Shown here: positions 36,390 through 47,204 of the stretch, piece by piece
Layout: every line of letters starts with the position of its first letter
Numbering within the stretch: the stretch's first letter is position 1
Program-made: the position numbers and the translations under genes
The notes under the pieces: generated by a model
Seen by the model: only the letters and a program-made list of their open reading frames with translations
Database searches by the model: none
Told to the model about the DNA's origin: nothing
Assembly (NCBI GenBank): GCA_029747015.1
Contig: JAKOGI010000325.1
Span: forward strand, 226,001-290,000
Reading direction: 5' to 3'
Source of the DNA: Carnegiea gigantea
Taxonomy: Eukaryota > Streptophyta > Magnoliopsida > Caryophyllales > Cactaceae
Length of the DNA stretch: 64,000 nt

Positions 36390-38057
36390 TGCTTATATAT
36401 CCTGTTCATTATTGTGTGTTAGTGACAAATACCTAATCCACTAGGTGTAAAGCAACACAACTACTTAGATTCTAACAATTAGTCAACAAATAAAATACTT
36501 TATTAATGCATAAAAATTTCTAACAAGTTTAAAAAGTGTTCAAGAACCAAAAATTTTGAAAATAATTGCGTAAAGAGTAAAAAGCTTGGGGTTTGAGCAA
36601 TTTGTTAATGTGTGGGCTTAAACTCAAGACCTTGAGCATGAACGAATGATATTCTAACTAGTGGCTTGGCACATTTTCTCGCAATGCAACTCTCATAACC
36701 GATTCTCTTAATGTTGAAACAGAGATTGGAGGCATGACCCATAGTGCTACTACCCCATGGGGACAAGTTTTTGCCACCTAGCGGTTGCCGTAAGATCCTA
36801 TCCTGTGGGTCCTATTGCAAGCCACTGGGGCGTGCTTGGCTTCCTACTAAATCATACATGATGATTATGATGGTGATCACTACAATCAGTTGATTCCATA
36901 CTAATTTACCTTATTGCATACAAATCAATCCTATTGTACTTTATTTTAGAATATTTGAGAATGAAAATGATTTAATTTATATACTTGATACTATTTCTTG
37001 CTTGGGGAAGCCATCTTGTTATTGTTATAAATAGAGGTAGGCACCCCTCATTTTCATAACACTAATCACCTAGCAAAACTATACGATCTTCTCCTCTTAT
37101 ACATGCAATCTACCTAAAGGAAACTCTACTCTATTCTACTTCTTTCCCTAGCAAAACTTAAGCAAAATTCTACCTCTTCCTCATATAAGACCAAAACTTT
37201 CTAGCAATAGAACTCTACTAAAATCCTCACTCAAAATCATTTGCAAAATGTGATTTGAAAAATAGAGAACTGGCCCCATCCTATGCTAACACACTTGGGG
37301 GCAAAATTCCAAATCTTCATCTTGATCATGTGTGATTTTCTATGAATATATTCTCTATGCTCTTATTATGGTTCATGAAATAAAAATATGTTCGTGACAA
37401 AGTGAACACCTTTTTTTTGTCCATTTCAATTCTTCTTAAGATGAATTTCTAATAGCTGGTCACCAAAGTATCGTTCATGATAAAATACCTCACTAAATAA
37501 GACTAATTCATGAAAACAACTCTATTTCATGGAATTAAAAAATACACACAAAATCAAAACATATACATTTTAGTGCATTCATTTCTTATAAAGGTAGGTA
37601 TTGAAGCAAGCAATCTGATAGTGGTTCGCATGGTTTGCAGTCATTGAGTCATTTATTTAATCCCTATTTAGGATTAGTGGGAATCACAATCCCATAGAAA
37701 TAAAACCCCTTCTCTTTTTTGAATGTCAAATCTTGTCTCTCTTAATTGTGCCTTTCGATTTTTAAGGATTCGATGAAAAGAAGAAATTTGGTATTTTCTA
37801 TAGAACTAAGGATTTGTACTTTTCTTAAAAAATGTATTGCCAACTCACTAAAATTAAAAAGCACCATTCCATTTTACCACACATTATCATGGAGCACCAC
37901 TACGCGACAGCCGACACAACGCATCCCTCGCTCCTCGTGAGAATGCAGGCCGTAGGTGGAAACAAAAGAAGAAACAATTAGTTGAGCCTTTGCAAGACCT
38001 AGCCCCTTCCCCTTCTTTCGCCCCCCCTATGGGGCTATCAGTCCTAAGGCACTTTCA
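36390..38057 (+). repeat. 3' LTR of Tat1
   Basis: Direct repeat of 13,082-14,854. It ends GGCACTTTCA as the 5' copy does. The next bases (GCTACTG) differ from the 5' copy's primer site, as expected outside an LTR. A C-rich stretch lies near 37,990-38,030. The left edge is approximate. Confidence 0.7.
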
Positions 38058-38376
38058 GCTACTGATAGGGAAAGTTAGGTACTGTCATTAGGTCACTATG
38101 CACATATCCTATAATATGTGATCAATCCTGATCCGATGACACCTGAGGTTGCCTATAGTATTCCAAACATTCCAAATGATATTTATGTAATGGGAACATC
38201 GAAATAGTAGCATGATGAAAAATGATTCTCACAATGTAGAGTTTCTAAAAGGATGAGTTCCTAGGAATAAATGAAACAAAAAAATAAACATATAGTTGTA
38301 TAAGTTATAATAAAATTTGTAACTATCTCTTAATGAGGGTGAGGATTTAGATTCTTACCAAGTTTCCAAGGATAGT
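38058..38376 (+). other. Copia sequence between integrase and RT, degraded
   Basis: No open frame. By position this is the linker between copia integrase and RT, resuming after the Tat1 insertion. Confidence 0.4.
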
Positions 38377-39967
38377 ATGCTTTTTCCAACTAAAATAGAT
38401 AGTGAGAATGGCCCCACAGTCTTAGATGATAGAAACTTGTTTGCTAATGAGAATCAACATGAAAATGAGATAAGTTCTCAACCAGTGGGTTCGATATATG
38501 AGATTAGTCCTCACTCACCAAGCCTGAATATGAGAACAATCCATATAGTCAAGATCCTATGCCTCAAAGAGATAGTGGAATGCATTCTCTATCTAGTCAG
38601 ACAAATAATGAAGGTTCCATATTATGAAGGCGTGAAGATGGAAGATAGAAGAGGAAATATTCCTATGATCTCCTTTAGAAATATAAGAACATAAATCTTA
38701 TGTAAAGGCTATAGAGTCACCGAATCAGAAGAGTGGAGGAATGCTGTGAGCTATGAGATGGCGAAGAATACGATTTGGAGGGTTTTCAAAATAAAGTGTT
38801 AGGCAGATGTATTAGTTAATAAGTTCAAGGCATGTCTAGTAGTGGAATCTTTCACCCAAATTAAGGCGTAGACTTTGAATGGACATTTTTTGTTATGCTA
38901 AGATTTGCTTATATTCACCTACTTCTAGATCTAGTTGCCCATTTGAAATTAGAGTTGCTTCACAGAGATGTGGTAGCCTTTAGCTAGAGATTTATATGGA
39001 TCAACTTGTTGGTTAAGTATTAAAAGGTTAGAAGGACAAGGTTTGTCATCTTAAAAGGTCTACATATATGATGTCAAGTAATCTTTCAAATCATATTACT
39101 TTGAATTCCATAAAGCCATCACCTCCTTTTGTCCTTAGCATCATAAAACATTTGCGTATATGTTAAGAAAAATATAGAGGAGATTTTGTTTCTAACTTTG
39201 CACATCCGTGACATACTACCAGCTAGAAACAACATGGAGATGATCAATGCTACTAAGTAGTGGTTTTACCTTATCTTTTAGATGAGCAACATCGGGTAAA
39301 GCAAGACATGTTCTAAGCATAGAAATAATAAGGAATTATTCTAAGAGGTTTTTTGGATTACACTAGAAAGTATATCTTAAGAAAGTTTTGAAATGTTGTT
39401 GAATGCATTATTGTAAACCCATTAAGTTGACCCCAATGCCCTAAGATAGACGAAATAAAGGAAGAAATGCATTGTATACCCTATGTTAGTTATGTATGTC
39501 ATATTGTTTAGTTTGTTTAATAAGTCACTACCAAAATAATCGATGACCTGCTTTGTAGCAACTTGTTATCATTGGTGGATGAGCTATATCGTTGTGCAGT
39601 AAGAAGCAAAATTGCATAGTATTATCAACTGTGAAAGTACAACACATTGCTGGTTGCCTTGTTATCCAAGAGACAATACAACTGAGGAGTTTCCTTCAAG
39701 ATCTCAATCCTACTCTTAAGGTTAATGATCTCATTGAAATATTGTGTAATGACACTGCATATATTTAATATGCTAAGGATCCAAAATTCCATATGAAAAC
39801 TAAGCTTATAGAGAGGCATTATCATTTGTATGAGACGCTACAAATAGGAAGGAAGTTCTGGTTATCTATATAACTATTAACAAAGTGATTGTTAATCCCT
39901 CAATTGAACCTATTCCTAGATATTCTTTTGAAGCTGATGTGATGAGTCTTGGCCTATATAAATTCTA
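38377..39967 (+). pseudogene. Copia reverse transcriptase and RNase H
   Basis: The linker frame at 38,377-38,694 is followed by the RT start SEEWRNAVSYEMAKNTIW near 38,720 and NKFKACLVVESFTQ near 38,820-38,860 (family: DKYKARLVAKGFTQ). The active site near 39,205 reads LHIRDILPARNNMEM where the family has LYVDDILLAGN, so YVDD is destroyed. A gap of about 70 residues lies between SHYQNN (39,525) and ISLCSKKQNCIVLST (39,570-39,625). RNase H continues with IQLRSFLQDLN, LCNDTAYI, stop, then AKDPKFHMKTK near 39,660-39,800. The typical copia C-terminus, SFEADVMSLGL, lies near 39,930-39,955. Confidence 0.88.
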
Positions 39968-40328
39968 GTTCTATATGAATCGTGCTATATGATCGACATG
40001 TTTTCTTCTGCATTGAGCATTTATGAAGTTGATGTTTCTTATCTTATTTCATAAATAAGCATATGCATAATTAGGCACATTCATAATGTCACCAAACTTA
40101 TGGTTGACCTTGTCACAAAGTAATCTCTCCAGCGCTAGAGTAGTAGAATGAAATTAAACAATTTTAACACCATGTGTGTGTAATATTTAATTATCTTCCC
40201 TATTTATGTTGTACAAATGATAAATTATTATAGCTTGTAGTCACATTAATATGTTTAAAACAAGAGTCCATTGGGTTAAACATGAAATGCTTTGATTTTA
40301 TATTTAAGCTTTAAAGACGAATCTTCAA
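39968..40328 (+). other. Copia 3' untranslated region
   Basis: No coding signal between the RNase H end and the LTR start. A clear polypurine tract was not found directly before TGTTAGG; an AGTCCATTGGG near 40,266 is a weak candidate. Confidence 0.4.
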
Positions 40329-41295
40329 TGTTAGGATGAGCACTCGATACATAGGTCTAGTGACTTAGGTATGGTTTTTGAGTAGAATCTAGACTTATGT
40401 TTCACATGGCATAGAAGCGTTATATGTCCGATTTAGCATGGCTTATGCTAAGACTCACATATGATATTGTGTGTGCTATGATGACCTATTGAAGAGTGAC
40501 AAATGGCTCCCTTCTTCTCATGGCATGGTACTTGTGGACTTTGATGTCTATTTATATAAAACCCGTTGACTTTTAACTATGATATGAAGTCAAGGTTTGA
40601 TATTGCTACTTTAGTGCCATGGTTTTCAAGGATGCAGAGGTAGGATTCAGTGAAACACCTTAAGAAAATAGTTCAGCTACTTAAAATGTAATACCATGAT
40701 TGTCTAGACACTAACTAGTTGAAGGTGTTCTGATAATCTCTTTAGTTCTCCTATTCCCTTTAGGATTCTTATTTCTAAAGCACCCATAAAAGGTTGATGA
40801 ATACATATTTAAGGAGAGTTGATCAGGGGTTAGTAGACACCAATTAATTCAATTAAATCTCATAACTCCCTATATCTCTTACATTTTTAACCATCTGATA
40901 GACTTGGATTTTAGGGTGTAACAATTCGAAGTCTCTTATAGCCATTGGTAATTGCCTGATGTCTGAGACTAAACGTAGGCAGCAAATGATTCTATTGATC
41001 TCTTGGCTTTGCCATGCAAGGTTTGTCCTAAATTCCCCATAGATTGTTTGGTGTTGGTAATTGATTGTCATATTTTATGTCAGTCCATCAGTAAGCTGTT
41101 AGCAATGCTTGATAGATTGAAATCCTATGGTAATTATTGCATCAATATTTAGTTTCTTTTTGCAGTAATTTATTTGAGTTAACGATTATAACACTCCATG
41201 CAGATTCTGAAAATGTTTACATTAGTCATAATCTTTATCACTTTGACTATGTAAATACAGTCATTCATTTTGAGACATAAAGTGCATATATGATC
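40329..41295 (+). repeat. 3' LTR of the copia element, cut by Tat2
   Basis: It starts TGTTAGGATGAGC, a usual copia LTR start. The portion 40,700-41,070 aligns with 3,410-3,750 of the 5' LTR. Its right end meets Tat2 at a TGATC target site, so the true LTR end may lie at that point or just beyond 55,350. Confidence 0.6.
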
Positions 41296-41765
41296 TATTT
41301 CAGAACTTTCTAGTTTCTTCAGGGGTGATGTGGGATAAGAGCGGGCTTACGTGACGGCAAAGGTTGTGCATCTGACAATCCACTCCACGAACATTGAACC
41401 AACAAAAAGCGCAGCCCTAGATCGAGATCGGAGGAATGCCTCCCTGTCGGTTAAATCAGTGTAGGGTCCCAGACAAGAGACACTACGAAGAAAATACTGC
41501 AAAAGAAAAAACCTTTCTATATTAATTATGCAGGGTATTCCTCCCTATCTCAAGGTGAGTAGATAGGTATTTATGGCCTTTGTTACGAGGGGTAAAATTG
41601 TAATTTCAGTCGAGGTATCTCCCGCTAGACTAAAAGACAGTTCATCCTGCCGGGCCCAGGCATGATCATTAGGGTCCAAAAATGGCTATATATGGCTTTT
41701 GTGCTTTCGGCCTATGAGCATACTTATGGGGGCCTCGTGTTAGAGCCCTAAGTTTTTCCGTATCA
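41296..41765 (-). repeat. 3' LTR of Tat2
   Basis: 470 bases. On the minus strand it starts TGATACGG; the opposite end reads TA where the partner has CA's complement TG. It aligns with 53,413-53,838 plus 55,308-55,345; shared landmarks are GACGGCAAAGG, GGGTAAAATTGTAATTTCA and CGGGCCCAGGCATG. It contains the undisturbed TTA site where the right LTR has its insert. Confidence 0.92.
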
Positions 41766-41778
41766 TTTAGGCCCCCAC
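41766..41778 (-). other. Tat2 polypurine tract
   Basis: On the minus strand, TGTGGGGGCCTAA lies directly before the 3' LTR, the expected plus-strand primer position for a Tat element. Confidence 0.65.
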
Positions 41779-41929
41779 ATTTGCTTGTGCGCTTGGCCGA
41801 GCGGGTGGGTAGGTAGAATGTTGAATGAGTTCCAGTTGAAGTGACTACCCACAAACTTTTAAAAGGCAGTTTTCCGTCAAAAAAGCCCTATCATTCGCAG
41901 AAATGTGTGCCTTGATCTTGGTGCCAGGG

Positions 41930-42113
41930 GAATCTTGAGGTGACATCATTCCCGAGGCTCAAATGTGGCATTAGGAAATTCATCCCTCTTGAGGCAGGTG
42001 CCACAGTGAATAGGTCTTCCCCAGGATGCATTGTGATCTACCTAGTAGCCTTGACATACGGCTTGAGATTCCCTCCACACGAACTGATTTTTGAAATCCT
42101 CAATAGGTACGAG
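41930..42113 (+). pseudogene. Tat2 antisense extra ORF, first part
   Basis: Plus-strand frame, opposite to gag-pol. It ends GCIVIYLVALTYGLRFPPHE followed by LIFEILNRYE, a pattern seen in the putative gypsy-type transposon protein family (YGLRFPLHP-I---L---LAPAQ---NSW). The CACTA element interrupts it directly after the Glu codon GAG, which is also the target duplication. In the same frame the protein continues at 45,125. Antisense extra ORFs between integrase and 3' LTR are known in Tat elements. The true start is unclear because a stop lies upstream. Confidence 0.65.
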
Positions 42114-42601
42114 CACTGCTAAAAAACTGCCATTTTCCGACGGATTCTCCGACGAAAAATGGCCCTTTTCCCATCGGAAAAGACATTTTTCGGCGGAAAG
42201 TCCGACGGACATGTTCCGTAGGAATAGAGTCCGTAGATCCGCAATTCCGATGGAATACCCTAGTCCGTTGGACACTTCCCGACGGAAAGTTTATTCCGCC
42301 GGCCATATTGCCGATGGCCGGGCAACGGCTCGCCGACGGAGTTTGAGGGGTCCGACGGACCCTTCCGCCGGCAGTCCCGAAACTCCATGGCGTCAAATTG
42401 CCGGATTTTCCGACGGGTTGGCGCATGTCCGTCGGAAAATTCCAACGGAATGGCCATTTTCCATCGAAAATTGCCCACGGACATGCACAATTTCGTTGGA
42501 AATTAGGAAAAAATTTTAAAAAAATTTTGGATAATGTAGTTCCCCAAATACAAATTTACAACCTACATATACAAACTCAGGACAACCATATGTTGACCGA
42601 A

Positions 42602-42700
42602 CTAAAACCACCACACGTTGTACACAAATCGCAACCAACATAACCACCATATGCGGTACACAAATCGCAACAAACGTAACCACCACACGTGGTTACTTTC
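42602..42700. repeat. Short tandem repeat, 36-bp period, about 2.5 copies
   Basis: CACAAATCGCAAC recurs at 42,623 and 42,659, each followed by CAACAT/AAACGT-AACCACCA. It lies where the transposase reading ends, probably at the deletion junction of the CACTA copy. Confidence 0.75.
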
Positions 42701-42717
42701 ATTCAATAAGTATAAAT

Positions 42718-43684
42718 GTTTCCACGCTTCTCCATCTGAAGGGTGACACAGAACACCATCCTCACGCCTATTGTTATAATGCCACCTCATGTGCTCAGCT
42801 GTGTTTCTTGAGGCATAAAGGCGTTGTAACCTTGGTATCAAAGGGAAGTAGAACATTTTTGCATATGATTTTAACTTCTTCCTATTATCGCCTGGCTTAA
42901 TCGGCTTCCATCTTGGCAAATCACAAAACTTGCAATTTTCAAGGGCCGAATATTCCTTAAAGTAAAGCATACATCTACCGCGGCAACAATTAATCCTGTG
43001 CACATCTAAACCCAAAATTCAGACCTTCTTTTCCAACTCTGAGTAACTTTGGGGCACACGATTATCTGGCGGGCAACTCTCATGTAGTAACTGCATCACC
43101 TTATTCATATAATTCTGCGGCATATTGTAATCAGATTTGATACTCATCAACCTCACAGTATTGGACAACTCAGTTTGGTTTGAACATCCATCCCACAAAG
43201 GCCTCTGAGGAGTTTGAAGCATATCATAAAATGCCTGAGCTTCTGCATTTGGTTGCTCACTAACTTCAAACTCATTAGTAACAATGACATCGTTCACCAT
43301 TGCTCCAACACGATCGACAAACGAGTTCGTATTATCGAAATCCATAGGACTTGTTAAAGCCATGTTATCATACAAGTTTTATTGGTTACTACTGTCAACA
43401 TTTGCATATTCAGTTGGTTCTATCTCTCCATGAGATGTCCAACACCAATACCCCTTAACAAAGCCGTTTTGATACAAGTGTAATTTAACATCATTAGGTT
43501 CCCTATAAACTCTGTTTCGACACTTGGCATAAGGACATCTATAACGCCCATTATTAATGAACTCTGTTTGACACCTTGCAAATTAATCAAACATTTCTAC
43601 TCCTTTTAAGAACTCCTGCCTATAAGATTTTCTCCCTGATACAAATCTTTCATACATCCACCTCCGATGGGGTGGTCCACACAT
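42718..43684 (-). pseudogene. CACTA TNP2-type transposase, N-terminal fragment
   Basis: Transposase of the En/Spm superfamily, which binds and cuts element ends. From ATG at 43,684 it reads MCGPPHRRWMYERF, then RYRCPYAKCRNRVY and HLYQNGFVKGYWCWTSHGE: the transposase-associated N-terminal domain with its Cys pair. Stops occur after GVEMFD and near 43,380. Then AEAQAFYDMLQTPQRPLWDG, and after one TGA (probably from TGG) at 43,019 comes LGLDVHRINCCRGRCMLYFK, KFCDLPRWKP, YFPLIPRLQRLYASRNTAEH and MRWHYNNR, ending at GEAWKH. These are the start of the TNP2 domain. The catalytic C-terminal majority is absent. Confidence 0.92.
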
Positions 43685-44510
43685 ATTATCCACTATTCAT
43701 CATTGACAAAGTAAGCAGTACATTGGTTACTTTAATCATCGACGTATTTATCACATTTTAATTCGTATATAACTGAATACATGATGGACTTATCATTAGA
43801 CTATTTTGTCATACGCTACGATTAACACGATACCAACCAATGCACATATTATGACAATTAGGTCAGGATATAAACCTGTTTGAATGTCTGAAGTAGGAGC
43901 TCAAAGTTGTGACATGCACACCGACAATAATGACACTCACAGCAACAAAACGGATTTTTTTCCTTTCGCAATACGTTTTCTCTTACGAGCAATTTCCTTC
44001 ATATTAATAATCCACAAAAATCGTTCTCATTAACACACAAATTAAAATAACACTATTCCCTCAAATCGTACATAACAACATATATGCACAACTTTTTCAC
44101 ATTTAACGGAATAATATAGCCTCATAGTTGCTTATTAATTGTTCTCTATCAATCCTCAACAATAAATTTCACAACTAATTATGTTCAATGTCTGTACAAA
44201 CACATTCTTCAATTCACTATAATTTACAACACCAACAAATTACTAACAAAAGCACTTACCTAACAATTACATATTAATTTACACAAAATTTCAACATACA
44301 CAAACCATTATCAACAAATTAACACATATCACATAATCAATCCACTTTAATTTAACAATCAATTTACATACTTTTTTAAGATAATTTCCAAAAATCACTT
44401 AATATAAATCTACCAATCACTAATTACAACAAAATTATCAAAATTATCTTTTCAATTTCACAAATCTATAAAATATTTAGGTTTAAATACTTACTTCAAA
44501 ATATCAAAAT
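43685..44510. other. CACTA internal AT-rich region
   Basis: No coding signal. It lies upstream of the transposase start and would hold an intron or 5' region in a full element. Confidence 0.4.
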
Positions 44511-44830
44511 TTATGGGCCACAAATGGCGGGGGATGTTGAGGTCGGCCGGCGGTGAAGAGGCGGCGGCGACGGCGGCGAAGAGATGGTGGCAACGGCGGT
44601 GGGAGGGACCGGAGCTGGGCGGCTGACTTGGCGGTGGACGCTAACGAGCCATGCCCAGGGGGTGAAAAGGCGGCGGCAGGGGTTGGTCGCCGGCAGAAGT
44701 ACGGGGACAGGCGGCACTCGATCGGCAGCGACTGGGGATGAGGGGCGTGCGCGGGGGGCGATTTCGGGGCTCGAATTAAGGGGAGAGAGAGGATGAGGAC
44801 TGGAGCCGAGGCGGGCCTCTTTTAAAGAGG
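44511..44830. other. CACTA GC-rich low-complexity block
   Basis: It is dominated by GGCGG/CGGCG runs and is far more GC-rich than its surroundings. Open frames exist on both strands, but they are Pro/Ser/Arg- or Gly/Arg-rich and follow from composition. It lies next to the subterminal repeats at the transposase 5' end, so a promoter or first-exon role is possible. Confidence 0.5.
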
Positions 44831-45121
44831 TTCCGACGGACGTGCCGGCGGAACATCCGTCGGACATAAATGTCCGACAGTTATTCTGGCGGCCCTGTCC
44901 GTCGGCCCTATTTAAAAAAAAATCAAAATTTTTAAAGAAAACGGAAAAAGGCCGGGCATTTTTTAAAAAAGCGCTCCTGACGGCCTAGGTCGCCGGAAAA
45001 TCCGTCGGACGCTCCTTTTGAATTGTCCGACGGCATTGACGTCGGAATCTCCGCTGACATCTCCGACGGGTCGGCGGTCCGTCGGAATATTCCGCCGGAA
45101 AAAGCATGATTTTTAGTAGTG

Positions 45122-47000
45122 GAGTTGGCGTCCGCGTAAATAGTGCCTACGTCATAGCACAACATTTGCTCCTTCATCGTGGCCTGCGGGCTAAGGAGGT
45201 TAACCTCCACAGCCAGGGCATTTGGGCTGATGCATACGGTGCAAAAGGCACCTAGCGAGATCGGGTAAACGGGGTGGTACAGCTTCAGCAACCAAAAGGC
45301 CTTCATGACGGCCATTAAGAAAAATTCGAAACTAAAAATTGGAAGTACGACTTTCTCTTTGTGCACTGAGCGCTGACGTTCTTGATTGAAACGATGGCAA
45401 GCCCTACAAGCCTTTTGGTGAGCTAATGTTCAAGGAAAGAACCACTGCGCGGTGCTTCTAGTATTATATTCGGCAGGATGACCGGCCTGCATTCTTTTAC
45501 ATTACGTATAGTAGATGCGGGCAAGGAGCCCGAGCATCGAAGGGTTAAATCAAGTGACAGGGAACCATTCAACTGGCTCCCCAAGCTATCGTATTTTGAA
45601 AATGACTCTTTCTTCGCGGCCGTCGGCCTCCTGATTTTAAAGAAATATTCTATGGGTACTTTTTGTTTCCCTAATGTGTATTTCTTCTCTTAGTTATGAC
45701 CTGACTTTCCTTTCCTTTTTGCAAACCAAGCTAGGGCGATGCTTTCCTATTTTGAGAGTGGGTATGCTAACCTCAAGGACGTGGCAGCTCGTCCTTGCGA
45801 AGTGTCGAGAGGAGGGAAGGTGCAGCCGGGTCAGGAAAGGTCAGTTTTTATCTTCTATAACTTATCGTAGCTGACTAACCTTCCATGTTTGAAAACTGAC
45901 TCTTTTCTTACCAGATGCCCAAAATCTTGTTCCGCTCAGGGAAGCCACCTACAGTGGTCGTTAGCCTTCCCCCATCTGCCACACATAAGCGGCCGCACCG
46001 GGAGACACATGGAGCATAAGTGTCTTCAGCTCCTACCCCTTAGAGGTGCAAGGACCGATGACCAGAGGTGGCAGAAGGTGAGGGATCAGGGGGTTTGGCC
46101 GCCGTAAAGAGCTCGAGGCAGACAAGAGGTCGTCCCGCCTAGGGGTTCTCAGGACAGCCGCTCTCAAGCTGTGAACTTCCTGGAGGCTAACCCCCCATCC
46201 AAATCGAACTTAGTGGAAAAGCTTGCGCAGTCCTAGAACATATCATCTATGGCTTCACCCAGTCGACTGAGGGTAACTGAGGACCATGCTGCGGTTGTTG
46301 AGGTAAAAGCCACCTGTAACTTTTGGTTATCTCTCCTTTCTTCTCCTTTATGTTTCATACCCTTATCATTAGTTTATGATCTATGAAGGGTTTCGCCCAG
46401 GCCCTGAAGGTGACATTGTCCATGCCTTCTACTTCTGATCTAGAGGAAAAGATTGAGCACCTCCATGAGGGCAGCGCCGAGTGGAAGACTCAGCGGCTAA
46501 GTATAAACTCTGCTGAGAAAAACTAAGAAAGAGAAGGAAACGTGGGAGAAAGAGAGGGAGGAATGGTTGAAAGAGAAGAAGACCTGCACGCCGAGCTACA
46601 GGATGCTTATATTCAGCTGGAGAGCAAAAAAATCACCGGTCAGGATGCCGCAACGAAGACCGAGCAGTTAGAGTTTCAGTACGGTGAGAAAGAATGAACT
46701 TCGTTCTTTCATGAACTCTTGGGGATGCTGGCCCCCGCGAACTTCCAGCGGGAAGTCTTCCAGGCATGGGTTCGCTTTATCGAAGACCGCCGCCGCGCTA
46801 TCCAAGCTGGGCAGGACCCTGAGGGGTCGTGTTTCCCTACGAAGTATCTGACGAAGACCCAGACCATCCCGGAAACACCACTCCTGTCGACGGCTTTGGA
46901 AAAAAGGCCAGCGATGAAGAGAACCCTGACGCGTAAGGTCGCGGGCATTTCCTTCCTTCCCTTTTTTTCCTTCTATTTTCCTTTATTCATTACCGGTTGT
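45122..47000 (+). pseudogene. Tat2 antisense extra ORF, main part, with coiled-coil region
   Basis: It continues the frame cut at 42,113: LASA, stop, IVPTS, stop, then HNICSFIVACGLRRL and GWYSFSNQKAF to 45,370. The two stops fit Gln to TAA and Trp to TAG against the family pattern (LAPAQ---NSW). Further exon-like blocks follow: 45,478-45,693; one starting at 45,915 after a CTTACCAG acceptor-like site; a possible GT...AG gap from about 46,301 to 46,387; a charged, heptad-rich coiled-coil stretch at 46,430-46,690; and a C-terminal block FQREVFQAWVRFIEDRRRAI near 46,745-46,805, ending near 46,935. Function unknown; the Pfam gypsy-type transposon family is my best match by memory. Confidence 0.55.
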
Positions 47001-47204
47001 ATTTTGAACAAAGTATCAATGAAAAAAAATTTTCTTTGGATGCCTCTGTGTTCCACTAGGTTGTTGTTTTACTTTACCTTTTACATACCCTTGCATAATT
47101 TTGCGTTGCGACATATGGATCTTTAGTCCCTAAGTGAAACAACAAGTCAGGTAGGAGCAGCCCCTTGAAAGGAAATGGTAGGAGGTGCACTAAGAAACCT
47201 TTGG

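Larger units (their letters stand above)
13082..38057 (+). mobile_element. Tat-lineage Ty3/gypsy retrotransposon Tat1, about 13.7 kb of its own sequence plus a nested Athila
   Basis: The order on the plus strand is 5' LTR, Tat-type primer binding site, decayed gag, protease, [Athila at 18,003-29,246], RT, RNase H, integrase, an antisense extra ORF, 3' tandem repeats, 3' LTR. Long LTRs (about 1.7 kb), an extra antisense ORF and tandem repeats upstream of the 3' LTR are typical of Tat/Ogre-like elements. Removing the Athila copy and one AGTTT rejoins the region downstream of the protease with the sequence leading to RT. No clean target duplication was found at the outer ends, so those ends are approximate. 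All domains are broken. Confidence 0.75.
3062..41295 (+). mobile_element. Ty1/copia LTR retrotransposon, heavily interrupted
   Basis: This is a copia element in the order LTR, gag, protease, integrase, RT, RNase H, LTR. Its own sequence is 3.06-6.2 kb and about 38.1-41.3 kb. Between them lie the four-unit tandem array (to 13,043) and the nested Tat1 element (13,082-38,057). That the two halves are one element rests on three things: the coding order resumes correctly (integrase before, RT after), the orientation is the same, and 3.4-3.75 kb is similar to 40.7-41.07 kb in direct orientation as LTRs would be. The left end is approximate. The right LTR is cut by Tat2 at 41,296. Protein blocks resemble a copia family common in dicots, but the lineage is not assigned. 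Confidence 0.7.
42114..45121 (-). mobile_element. CACTA (En/Spm) transposon, 3.0 kb, deletion derivative
   Basis: The ends are CACTGCTAAAAAACTGCC on the left and, on the minus strand at the right, CACTACTAAAAATCATGC: terminal inverted repeats starting with CACTA or CACTG. The 3-bp duplication GAG is at 42,111-42,113 and 45,122-45,124. Both ends are packed with short TCCGACGG/CCGTCGGA-type motifs in both orientations (42,136-42,500 and 44,830-45,105), as expected for CACTA subterminal transposase-binding repeats. Inside is only the N-terminal part of a TNP2-type transposase, so the copy is not autonomous. Confidence 0.95.

Noticed and set aside
42091..42519. Overlapping open frames on both strands near the left CACTA end
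   Set aside because: They arise from the TCCGACGG-type subterminal repeats, which lack stop codons, and they cross the element boundary.
44511..44867. Pro/Ser-rich 118-residue minus-strand frame and plus-strand Gly/Arg-rich frames
   Set aside because: They follow from GC-rich low complexity at the CACTA end; no family motif.
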